This document shows, in pieces, positions 6,567 to 13,094 of a stretch of 15,637 bases of DNA. Source of the DNA: CAYZEZ01 sp964477295 (lineage in GTDB: Bacteria > Bacteroidota > Bacteroidia > Bacteroidales > SM23-62); NCBI GenBank assembly GCA_964477295.1, contig CAYZEZ010000096.1, positions 1-15,637 of the forward strand, in the 5' to 3' direction. The notes beneath the pieces are model-generated. The model had not been told where the DNA came from. It did no database searches and saw only the letters and a list, made by a program, of their open reading frames with translations. Both the position numbers and the translations under genes were made by a program. Positions within the stretch are counted from its first letter, which is position 1. Every line of letters begins with the position of its first letter.

Positions 6567-7706
6567 ATGAAGAAGATAGGGATAATAATGAATGGAGTGA
6601 CCGGACGGATGGGGACTAACCAGCATCTGTTGCGTTCTGTTAAAGCCATTTGTGATCAGGGCGGTATCCGGAATGCGAGGGGTGATGTAATTATACCTGA
6701 TCCTGTTCTGGTGGGCAGAAACCAGGATAAATTGAAGAAACTCTCTGAACAATCGGGATTCAGTAAATACACCAGCGACCTGCAAAGCGTTTTATCTGAT
6801 CCTCTGTATTCCGTTTATTTCGATGCACAAACAACCAACCGGCGGGTAGAAGCAGTCAGAATGGCTATCCAGGCAGGAAAACATGTTTATTGTGAAAAAC
6901 CTGTAGCAGACAATTTTAATACTGCCATAGCACTTTATGAACTGGCAGAAAAAACCGGAGTTAAATCTGGTGTCGTCCAGGATAAACTGTGGCTTCCCGG
7001 ATTGATCAAATTGAATAAACTGATTGATGCAGGATTTTTTGGAAAGATATTAACCATTAAAGGTGATTTTGGTTACTGGGTTTTCGAGGGATTCACCCGG
7101 CCGGCACAACGACCATCTTGGAATTACAGGAAAGAAGATGGAGGAGGTATTATAATAGATATGCTTTGCCACTGGAGGTACATTCTGGATAACCTTTTTG
7201 GAACAGTGCAGGCAGTTTCCTGTCAGGGCATGACGCTGATTCCTGAAAGGGTGGACGAAAAGGGAAATAAATTTAATTGCACTGCCGATGATGCTGCATA
7301 TGCAACCTTTGAACTTGAAGGCGGGATCTATGCCCAGTTCAATTCATCATGGGTGACCAGGGTGAGGAGGGATGATCTGCTGGTTTTACAGGTTGATGGC
7401 ACCAAAGGATCGGCTATTGCTGGTTTAAGGGATGTGGTGGTACAGGATTATGATTCAACGCCGACACCGGTTTGGAATCCGGATGTGCCCAAACAGATTG
7501 ATTATTATACCGGTTGGGAACCGGTATATGAAGATGAAGAATATGATAATGCTTTTAAAATACAGTGGGAGCTGTTTCTCAGGCATATTGCATGGGATGA
7601 ACCATTTCGCTGGGATCTTTTAGAGGGAGCGAAAGGTGTTCAACTGGCCGGGGCCGGCATTGAAAGCTGGAAGAAGAGAAAATGGATTACGCTGGATAGG
7701 ATTTAA
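6567..7706 (+). CDS. Gfo/Idh/MocA family NAD(P)-dependent oxidoreductase
   Basis: A 379-residue sugar oxidoreductase. Its N-terminal Rossmann domain has the nucleotide loop NGVTGRMG (residues 9-16) and the family signature EKP at 110-112 (HVYCEKPVADN). The C-terminal substrate domain has GGGIIIDMLCHW with D198 and H202 in the catalytic positions of the family. There is no signal peptide, so unlike exported GH109-type relatives it should be cytoplasmic. The start loop is slightly unusual: the glycine-rich motif resembles GVTGRMG of dihydrodipicolinate reductase, and residues 25-47 form an insertion before the second strand. Gfo/Idh enzymes beside TIM-barrel isomerases often oxidise and reduce sugar carbons (for example 3-keto chemistry, or inositol and uronate catabolism). 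Here it probably works on the product released by GH88; the substrate is unknown. Confidence 0.88.
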   Translation: MKKIGIIMNGVTGRMGTNQHLLRSVKAICDQGGIRNARGDVIIPDPVLVGRNQDKLKKLSEQSGFSKYTSDLQSVLSDPLYSVYFDAQTTNRRVEAVRMAIQAGKHVYCEKPVADNFNTAIALYELAEKTGVKSGVVQDKLWLPGLIKLNKLIDAGFFGKILTIKGDFGYWVFEGFTRPAQRPSWNYRKEDGGGIIIDMLCHWRYILDNLFGTVQAVSCQGMTLIPERVDEKGNKFNCTADDAAYATFELEGGIYAQFNSSWVTRVRRDDLLVLQVDGTKGSAIAGLRDVVVQDYDSTPTPVWNPDVPKQIDYYTGWEPVYEDEEYDNAFKIQWELFLRHIAWDEPFRWDLLEGAKGVQLAGAGIESWKKRKWITLDRI

Positions 7707-7717
7707 TATGGACAATT

Positions 7718-7822
7718 GTCATCCTGAATTCATTTCAGGATCTCATCACAAATTACTTACAGATCCCGATCCCGAGTACTCCCCCCCCGAGTGCTCGGGG
7801 GGGCACGGCGGGACGGGATGAC
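7718..7822. repeat. REP-like palindromic element with terminal inverted repeats
   Basis: A 105-base non-coding element bounded by GTCATCC (7718-7724) and its exact inverse GGATGAC (7816-7822). It contains two hairpins: ATCCTGAA/TTCAGGAT (7721-7728 and 7734-7741), and a perfect 10-base C-rich/G-rich stem (7782-7791 with 7794-7803). Elements that begin with TCATCCTGAA and end similarly are common intergenic repeats in Bacteroidota. No transposase is encoded, so it is presumably non-autonomous. It sits inside the catabolic cluster just ahead of the SDR gene and could attenuate transcription or stabilise the upstream mRNA. Confidence 0.75.
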
Positions 7823-7835
7823 TAATTAAAAAACA

Positions 7836-8606
7836 ATGAAAAAAGTTGCACTTGTCACAGGAGGATCCCGGGGAATAGGATTTGGGATCGCCAGGGAACT
7901 GGCAAAAAATGAATTCGACCTGGCTATCTTAGGCATGAGGACCAAAGACCAGGTTTCAGATGCCCTGGAAGAGCTAAAAGGATCAGGTGCGGATGTATTG
8001 TACATCCAGGGGAATGTTGCATCGGCAAAGGACCGGGATAAAGCACTGGCAGCCATCAGATCGCATTTTAACAGGCTCAATATACTGGTTAATAATGCCG
8101 GAATGGCACCCCGTAAAAGAAACGATATCCTGAAAACTACCCTGGAGAGTTATGACGAGGTAATGGATGCTAACCTTAAAGGTCCTTACTTCCTGACCCA
8201 GCTTGTCTCCTGCTGGTTGATCGATCAGAAAAGGGAAATTAAGGGTTTTGAAAGCTGTATTATTAATATTTCCTCAGTAAGTGCTGTAATGGCGTCAGTA
8301 AACAGGGGCGAATATTGCATTTCCAAAGCGGGAATGTCAATGATGACACAATTGTTTGCTGCACGGCTGGGTAGTTATGATATTCCTGTTTATGAAATTC
8401 GTCCGGGCATTACTCTCACTGATATGACCTTAATCGTAAAACAGAAATATGACAAGATGTTGCGTGAAGGGCTCACTATCCAGAACCGATGGGGAATCCC
8501 GGAAGATATAGGTAAAGCTGCACTTGCCCTGGCCTCTGGCAGTTTTCCATACTCAACCGGCGCAGTCATTAATGTGGATGGCGGTATGACTGTCCAAAGG
8601 TTATGA
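7836..8606 (+). CDS. SDR family oxidoreductase (FabG-like fold)
   Basis: A 256-residue classical short-chain dehydrogenase/reductase. The cofactor motif TGGSRGIG is at residues 8-15, NNAG at 86-89, and the catalytic tetrad is N113, S147, Y160 and K164 (EYCISK). The loop after strand 6 reads RPGI, and INVDGG near the C-terminus is typical of the FabG/KduD class. Arg12 in the glycine loop suggests NADPH use but does not prove it. Automatic annotation would probably call it 3-oxoacyl-ACP reductase; the neighbours make a sugar-acid reductase or dehydrogenase more likely, comparable in role to KduD or DhuD in unsaturated-uronate catabolism. It is the last gene of the plus-strand cluster, separated from the oxidoreductase gene by the REP-like element. 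Confidence 0.88.
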   Translation: MKKVALVTGGSRGIGFGIARELAKNEFDLAILGMRTKDQVSDALEELKGSGADVLYIQGNVASAKDRDKALAAIRSHFNRLNILVNNAGMAPRKRNDILKTTLESYDEVMDANLKGPYFLTQLVSCWLIDQKREIKGFESCIINISSVSAVMASVNRGEYCISKAGMSMMTQLFAARLGSYDIPVYEIRPGITLTDMTLIVKQKYDKMLREGLTIQNRWGIPEDIGKAALALASGSFPYSTGAVINVDGGMTVQRL

Positions 8607-8660
8607 ATTGCCGTCGGTTTTAACTAAAGGACTATAAGATCAAAACCACACCCAACACCC

Positions 8661-8708
8661 CTAACTCGCACCACTTCTGTCTTCTGACTCCTGAATTCTG
8701 TCTTCTTC
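8661..8708. repeat. Low-complexity GAAGACAGAA-type repeat at the 3' end of the CDF gene
   Basis: Read on the minus strand, imperfect copies of GAAGACAGAA and AGGAGTCAG alternate up to the stop codon. This kind of degenerate short-period repeat usually lies between genes in Bacteroidota; here it has been captured as the C-terminal tail of the transporter. It lies between two convergent genes (SDR gene ending at 8606, CDF gene ending at 8661), where no clear terminator hairpin was found. Confidence 0.55.
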
Positions 8709-9578
8709 CATAGGTTCCATATGTATCGTTGCTTCAATGCTCAATTCCTCCCTGATCGTATCCTCAATGTCAGTAGCGATAGTATGAGCCTGCTCGAGGC
8801 TCAGGTCATTCGGCAGGTTAATATGAAGGGTCAATTCAGAATGATCCCCATACGTGTGAATATGAAAATGATGAGGATAGAGGTGTATTCCACTGCGACG
8901 CAGGCATATCTCCCGGATCTTTTCAATAAGCTCATTGTCAGGCTTCTCACCCAGTATCCGGCTGATTGAATCCTTCAGTATTTCAAACATGGCATAAACG
9001 AGCAGTAGGCTTATCAGGATTCCAAGAACCCCATCAATCCACCAAAAAAAATCATTCAGAAAAATACCGATCAGTACAAGTACGGAAGAAATGGCATCGC
9101 TTCTGTGGTGCCAGCCGTCAGCCCTTAATGCTTTTGAACCTGTCTTCCGGCTTGCCATGAAAGCATACTGTGCAAGGAATTCTTTGAACAATATTGATAT
9201 GATGATCACAATAAGTGCAATCCGGCCAAACTGCACGGCTTCATTATTCATCAGTCTGTGAGCAGATTCAATGAAAAAATTAATGGCCACTACACCGAGC
9301 ATGAAACCGATGATCAGTGAAGCAATCAAATCTGCCCTTCCATGACCAAATGGATGGTCTGTGTCGGGTGGTTTCCTGGAGATCCTGGTACTGATTACAA
9401 CAATAACAGAGCTGAGAGAGTCGGACAGGGTGTGCCAGGCATCCACAATAATTGCTACAGAACCAGTTACAATACCAGCCCAGTATTTTAGGATAAACAG
9501 TAGAAAGTTGGTTATAATTGAAATCCAACCTGCACTGGAATTAATCCTGCTCTTGTTGATCACTTTTGTTTTATCCAT
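8661..9578 (-). CDS. Cation diffusion facilitator (CDF) family transporter
   Basis: A 305-residue inner-membrane metal/proton antiporter with about six membrane helices and a C-terminal cytoplasmic ferredoxin-like metal domain (from about residue 215, containing HLYPHHFHIHTYGDH). The transport site is visible in helix 2 (DAWHTLSD: H49 and D53) and helix 5 (DGWHHRSD: H157 and D161). An HD-HD tetrad of this kind is associated with zinc selectivity. HPFGHGRAD after helix 2 is a further family signature. It follows the barrel-protein gene by only six bases, so the two are probably co-transcribed. The last 12-15 residues (EEDRIQESEDRSGAS) are encoded by an imperfect simple repeat and are unlikely to be conserved. 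Likely role: export of Zn2+ or a similar divalent metal. Confidence 0.92.
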   Translation of the reverse strand: MDKTKVINKSRINSSAGWISIITNFLLFILKYWAGIVTGSVAIIVDAWHTLSDSLSSVIVVISTRISRKPPDTDHPFGHGRADLIASLIIGFMLGVVAINFFIESAHRLMNNEAVQFGRIALIVIIISILFKEFLAQYAFMASRKTGSKALRADGWHHRSDAISSVLVLIGIFLNDFFWWIDGVLGILISLLLVYAMFEILKDSISRILGEKPDNELIEKIREICLRRSGIHLYPHHFHIHTYGDHSELTLHINLPNDLSLEQAHTIATDIEDTIREELSIEATIHMEPMEEDRIQESEDRSGAS

Positions 9579-9584
9579 AACAGA

Positions 9585-10085
9585 TTAATCAAAATAAAAC
9601 CTTACAGAAACTGCAATGTCATCGATAATACCAGCATTGTCGCCGAAGAAATTAAGATTGGGTTTCCAGTCCATCCCGAAGGTTAAGGGTATATCCTGAA
9701 TAACATATTCCAGCCCGATTATCCCGTCAATCCCGGCATATGTTTGCATGCCGGTATGGTCCGTCTCCCAATAGACTTCATCGCTGTTCCAGGAAGCAAC
9801 GTGCATTCCGCCGCCAAAATAGAGGTATAATCCTTTCGTATCAAAAACCTCTTTATGAAATTCAAATAAACCTGTGACGGCAACACCCTTAAACCTGACG
9901 GCAACAATCCCCTCCAGGGCTCTCATATTCTTGAAAGCACTGTGCCTTGCCATGAAAATCTTTCCCGTAATGCCTGGATTTAAGCCCGCACGTAATCCTA
10001 TTCCGGAATTGTATTCCTGGGCTGAAACTTTTTTGCCAGGCAGTAAAGCAATGATCATAAGGAACAAGATAAAGATCTTCTTCAT
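9585..10085 (-). CDS. Small outer-membrane beta-barrel protein
   Basis: A 166-residue exported protein. Residues 1-22 (MKKIFILFLMIIALLPGKKVSA) are a clear signal peptide with an AxA-like site before QEYN. The mature part is a series of short amphipathic, glycine- and aromatic-rich strands (GIGLRAGLNPGITGKIFM, GLYLYFGGGMHVASW, AGIDGIIGLEYVIQ, DIAVSVRFYFD). These fit an eight-stranded OmpA/OmpW-like barrel, with an aromatic near the C-terminus as expected for BAM recognition. It precedes the CDF transporter by six bases. A metal-related envelope role is possible by association only. Confidence 0.78.
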   Translation of the reverse strand: MKKIFILFLMIIALLPGKKVSAQEYNSGIGLRAGLNPGITGKIFMARHSAFKNMRALEGIVAVRFKGVAVTGLFEFHKEVFDTKGLYLYFGGGMHVASWNSDEVYWETDHTGMQTYAGIDGIIGLEYVIQDIPLTFGMDWKPNLNFFGDNAGIIDDIAVSVRFYFD

Positions 10086-10117
10086 AGCGTTATACTGGTT
10101 TCAGATAACAAAATAAC

Positions 10118-10156
10118 AAAAAAAAACCGCAAAGATCACTGCGGGACCTTGCGGTT
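10118..10156 (-). terminator. Rho-independent terminator after the M56/TonB gene
   Basis: On the minus strand AACCGCAA (10156-10149) pairs with TTGCGGTT (10132-10125) across a loop that can pair further (GGTC with GATC), and a run of nine T follows (10126-10118). It lies 20 bases after the M56 gene stop codon and before the barrel-protein gene, so it should end the blaI-M56 transcript and separate it from the barrel/CDF unit. Confidence 0.85.
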
Positions 10157-10175
10157 ATTAAAAGGCTGTTAATCC

Positions 10176-11561
10176 TTATTGCAGGATAAAATTAATGGGA
10201 AGGGTAAACATCGTTTTTACTGGTTTGCCGTCTTTCATCGCCGGACTGAAATCAGGCATTGACAAAATTACTCTTAAGGCTTCTTCTTCTAATAATTTAA
10301 CATGTTTTGGATCATAATTGGTCTTTTGATCATCCGGTGGTCTGAATGCCACAACAACCACACCATTGGCTTCAATAGTTTCATCAGGAGGAGGAGGAGG
10401 GGGAGGCGTATCTTCTGCACCGGTTTGATCCTTTTTTAACGGAGGTGGCGGAGGGACTCCTTCGCCCTTATCATGGACGAATTGTTCAACTTTTCCTTCC
10501 TCATTAATAACAAACTGAATATAAAACTTACCCTGAACTCCATTTTTCCTGGCTTCAGCCGGATATTTTAAGTTCGTGGCAATATACTTACGCATTTCCA
10601 TATTACCTCCAGGAAATTCAGCCATTACGTCGGGTTTGAGATAAATAATGCTTTCTTCTGTTTTATCAGGAATCTCTCCAGAAAATAATTCATTATCGTT
10701 CTGACTGCATGCAAAAATTAAGAACAATATGGCAGCCAGGGGCAGGGCAATCAATACCTTGTATTTTGCCCATCCGGGTGATTTTGTTTTCTTCATCATG
10801 ATTAATCGTTTACTTGTTATTGATTTATTAAAAGAATGGGTAACGGGAATATGTTGAACATCAAAAAGCTCTTCAATAATCTTTATCTGATATGAACGGA
10901 TATTATAGCCCGATTCCAGTACTTCCTTATCCGCCAGGAATTCATGGTTTTCATGAACTGACCTGCGCAGGATCCAGGCAGCAGGATTGAACCACTGGAG
11001 AATGGTCAGAAATTCAGCAATGAACAGGTCCAGCGTGTGAAGCTGCTTAATATGAGTCTGTTCATGGATCAGTATAGGTTGTAGTTCCGACCTTTGATAA
11101 AGCTGCCTGCTTACAAATACAAGATTCAGGAATGAGAAAATGGAAATATTCTTATCCGATACAATCACTCTGGTCCCATTGGTCTCTATCATCTCATTGT
11201 TCCTAACAAGCAAGATGATCCGGATGATTGAAATAATCATCCTTGTTAACAAAACAGCTACCCCAAGCAAGTATATGGCAAGCAACACTGAAAAGAAATC
11301 GAGCCGCTGAATTATTCCGGCTTCATTTCCCCAGGATACACTTATTTCTTCCAGACTGACAACATAAGCGCCTGTTACTGATGATCGGCCTATTGGGATG
11401 TTCAGCAATGGGATAAATACTGAAAATAAAGCTATAGTCAGAAGGTAGATCCTGTTAAGTGAGAACATGGTCTCTTTTCTTAACAGGAAATAATACACCA
11501 GGTACAATATGCCCAGGCACATGGCCGATTGAAATAAGTATATTAAAATATTATTCATCAT
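10176..11561 (-). CDS. M56 (BlaR1-type) metallopeptidase fused to a TonB C-terminal domain
   Basis: A 461-residue membrane sensor-protease. An N-terminal helical membrane region (helices near residues 5-28, 38-56, 90-120) carries the zinc protease motif HEQTH at 166-170, with a downstream ligand candidate E207 in ENHEFLADKE. A further membrane helix (about 269-285, VLIALPLAAILFLIFACS) leads to a periplasmic TonB C-terminal-like domain (FPGGNMEMRKYIATNLKYPA, then VQGKFYIQFVINEEGKVEQF). A Pro-rich insert of about 55 residues (five and seven consecutive prolines) splits this domain before its last part (EEALRVILSMPDFSPAMKDG). The ATG at 11561 overlaps the repressor gene by 11 bases, so the two are translationally coupled. 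The protein presumably senses an envelope signal and inactivates the BlaI-type repressor, as BlaR1 or MecR1 do. A beta-lactam link is not shown: no penicillin-binding sensor domain is present. Confidence 0.88.
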   Translation of the reverse strand: MMNNILIYLFQSAMCLGILYLVYYFLLRKETMFSLNRIYLLTIALFSVFIPLLNIPIGRSSVTGAYVVSLEEISVSWGNEAGIIQRLDFFSVLLAIYLLGVAVLLTRMIISIIRIILLVRNNEMIETNGTRVIVSDKNISIFSFLNLVFVSRQLYQRSELQPILIHEQTHIKQLHTLDLFIAEFLTILQWFNPAAWILRRSVHENHEFLADKEVLESGYNIRSYQIKIIEELFDVQHIPVTHSFNKSITSKRLIMMKKTKSPGWAKYKVLIALPLAAILFLIFACSQNDNELFSGEIPDKTEESIIYLKPDVMAEFPGGNMEMRKYIATNLKYPAEARKNGVQGKFYIQFVINEEGKVEQFVHDKGEGVPPPPPLKKDQTGAEDTPPPPPPPDETIEANGVVVVAFRPPDDQKTNYDPKHVKLLEEEALRVILSMPDFSPAMKDGKPVKTMFTLPINFILQ

Positions 11562-11928
11562 TTTGTTCTTTTTTGATCTCATTCATCATATTGATAATCC
11601 TCTCTGCTTCCTTCATCTTAATTTTATTCTTGCTGGAAAAAAACGAGACCAGGCTCTCAAAGGAATTATTAAAATAATTCTCCATGAAATTGCTCAGGTA
11701 CTGTGAGGTATATTCCTCTCTTGATACGAGGGGGAAGTATTGGTGTGAATTACCATATGGTTTATAATCCAAAAATCCTTTCTTTTCAAGGATGCGGCAA
11801 ATAGTCGACACCGTGTTATATGCCGGTTTATTAGGACCAATTTGTTCAATAATGTCCTTGACAAATCCCTTTTCCATATCCCAGAGGATTTGCATGATCT
11901 GTTCTTCTGCGTTGGTTAAAGCCTTCAT
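11551..11928 (-). CDS. BlaI/MecI/CopY family transcriptional repressor
   Basis: A 125-residue winged-helix repressor. Residues 1-70 carry the DNA-binding domain (LTNAEEQIMQILWDMEKGFV, then AYNTVSTICRILEKKGFLDY with the recognition helix, then the SHQYFPLVSREEY wing and proteolysis region). The C-terminal half (YLSNFMENYFNNSFESLVSF) is the dimerisation helix bundle. In this family the paired M56 protease triggers cleavage of the repressor. The start has a good AAAGG site eight bases upstream. It is the promoter-proximal gene of a two-gene unit with the M56/TonB protein, and its promoter is overlaid by repeated AACTAAAT sites, implying autoregulation. Confidence 0.92.
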   Translation of the reverse strand: MKALTNAEEQIMQILWDMEKGFVKDIIEQIGPNKPAYNTVSTICRILEKKGFLDYKPYGNSHQYFPLVSREEYTSQYLSNFMENYFNNSFESLVSFFSSKNKIKMKEAERIINMMNEIKKEQNDE

Positions 11929-11954
11929 GTGAAATACCTTTTGTTTTATAACGA

Positions 11955-11985
11955 CAAATATAACTAAATGTTTCGTATTATCAAC
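11955..11985 (-). promoter_or_regulatory. Promoter of the blaI-M56 operon
   Basis: Minus-strand GTTG (11985-11982), a 19-base spacer, then TATATTTG (11962-11955). The -7 box is a perfect match to TAnnTTTG and the -33 box matches three of four bases. Transcription should start near 11948, about 20 bases before the repressor ATG. Confidence 0.6.
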
Positions 11986-12012
11986 TAAATAATTAGTTAA
12001 TTCAACTATAAT
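11962..12012. promoter_or_regulatory. Phased operator-like repeats overlapping the blaI promoter
   Basis: AACTA begins at 11962, 11983 and 12004, exactly 21 bases apart (two helical turns); the first two copies share AACTAAAT. The middle copy is also one arm of a perfect inverted repeat, AACTAA-ATAA-TTAGTT (11983-11998). One copy meets the -7 box and the palindrome covers the -33 box, so a bound dimeric repressor would block transcription. The likely ligand is the BlaI-family protein encoded immediately downstream. Confidence 0.55.
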
Positions 12013-12060
12013 TGCAGTAATAAAATTATAAATACCTGATATACAGCAGAAAAATGAGAG

Positions 12061-13044
12061 TTATTTTTTTTCAATTCTATTAAGTATTCGGTATATAAGG
12101 AAGGTAATCCAGGCTGAGGGTTCCCTCTTTTGTCCGAAATCCCAATCCTTCCAGGCACGGAAAACAGATTCCGGGGTGAATTTACCTTTTTCATCCTGCT
12201 TCTGCAGAACAATACTGACCAGTTCTTTTATAACCGGGTAGTCAAAAGTGGTTGGAAACTTGGATAAAATATCAAGCACATGAATTATGTCATACCATAC
12301 CAATGGAGCTTTAAGCTTTCGAAAATCAGTACCCATGGCAAATAGATATGGCTTTTTCTCTTTCCTGATATCCCATAGGTTATATATGCACTGAAGGCCT
12401 TTGATAGCTTCATCAGACTTTTTTAGTCCGGGAAGTTCCGATAAAAGCTTTAACATTATAAGGTTGGCATAGGGACATGGATCATCCTTCCTTCCCGGAC
12501 CACGGAATTTCGTCCCGAGACTTTCCGAAGCGCAACATCTCCATCCATTGTCCTCGTTCAGTTGCATCAGGTAGGAAATAGCCTTTTGAACCTCTGAAGT
12601 CTTGCCATAACCAAACTTTACCATGGAGTAAACAACAAGCGGAGCATCACACAGCATCCATAAAAATTCATCTTTGCCGCTTCCTCCGAAATGAGTGGGG
12701 ATGTTTCCTATAATCTCAAAAACACCTTCGCTGGATTGATTTTCAAAGATCCTTGTGCAGGTTTCCTCTATTCCCGGATCTGACTTTCGTAAACCAAGCT
12801 CCGCAAGGAAAGAAAGTTTGTGGATAGGGTGTTTAGCATCGTTGTGTCTTTTCAATACCTCGCCAGGCCAGCCTTTAACATCATCAATCAGTACTTTGAT
12901 TTGCGGATGATCCAACATTTTTTTCCTGGCTAACTGAACATCACTCGCCGATTCAGGCTGATTGAGCAGATCAATCCTGGTACGGTACTCAACCCATGGT
13001 TCAGAAGATAAAAGCCAATCAATAATAGCGTTTTGAGTCATCAT
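12061..13044 (-). CDS. Conserved hypothetical protein with alpha/alpha-toroid (prenyltransferase-like) repeats
   Basis: A 327-residue soluble protein with no signal peptide or membrane helix. It is built of paired helices with short repeats such as LMQLNEDNGW (160-168) and VLQKQDEKGKFTPESVFRAW (279-298), which resemble the QW-type repeats of squalene-cyclase and protein-prenyltransferase toroids. A Cys-rich loop (WRCCASESLGTKFRGPGRKD, followed by C190) and GNIPTHFGGSGKDEFLWMLC are likely conserved surface features and could hold a ligand or metal. I cannot assign an activity: the acidic DxDD motif of squalene cyclases is not seen. It lies between the blaI/M56 unit and the corrinoid methyltransferase genes on the same strand. 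The start could be either of two adjacent ATGs. Confidence 0.7.
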   Translation of the reverse strand: MMTQNAIIDWLLSSEPWVEYRTRIDLLNQPESASDVQLARKKMLDHPQIKVLIDDVKGWPGEVLKRHNDAKHPIHKLSFLAELGLRKSDPGIEETCTRIFENQSSEGVFEIIGNIPTHFGGSGKDEFLWMLCDAPLVVYSMVKFGYGKTSEVQKAISYLMQLNEDNGWRCCASESLGTKFRGPGRKDDPCPYANLIMLKLLSELPGLKKSDEAIKGLQCIYNLWDIRKEKKPYLFAMGTDFRKLKAPLVWYDIIHVLDILSKFPTTFDYPVIKELVSIVLQKQDEKGKFTPESVFRAWKDWDFGQKREPSAWITFLIYRILNRIEKK

Positions 13045-13055
13045 ATGATCTGATT

Positions 13056-13072
13056 ATTAGTACTTTACTAAT
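13056..13072. promoter_or_regulatory. Inverted repeat between divergent start sites
   Basis: ATTAGTA and TACTAAT form a perfect seven-base inverted repeat around CTT, 12 bases upstream of the toroid-protein start. It overlaps the -33 box of the plus-strand promoter at 13064-13094. Position and symmetry suggest a regulator binding site that could act on both directions; no binding protein is identified. Confidence 0.35.
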
Positions 13073-13094
13073 AAATTTAAATTAATTATATTTG
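13064..13094 (+). promoter_or_regulatory. Strong candidate promoter reading into the gene remnant
   Basis: TTTA (13064-13067), a 19-base spacer, then TATATTTG (13087-13094), a perfect -7 box. Transcription should begin near 13101, so neither the TTG at 13092 nor the ATG at 13099 could be used; the first usable ATG is at 13162 (ATGAAAAAACTG). Confidence 0.55.

Noticed and set aside
7636..7821. Plus-strand 61-codon frame ending in Pro/Gly-rich sequence
   Set aside because: It overlaps the end of the oxidoreductase gene and the REP-like element and has no independent support.
7836..8606. Fatty-acid biosynthesis fabG
   Set aside because: The fold matches, but the context is a sugar-acid catabolic cluster with no other fatty-acid genes, so only the SDR family is assigned.
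10176..11928. Beta-lactam resistance operon (blaR1-blaI)
   Set aside because: The protease lacks a penicillin-binding sensor domain and no beta-lactamase is nearby; the TonB-type C-terminus points to a different signal.
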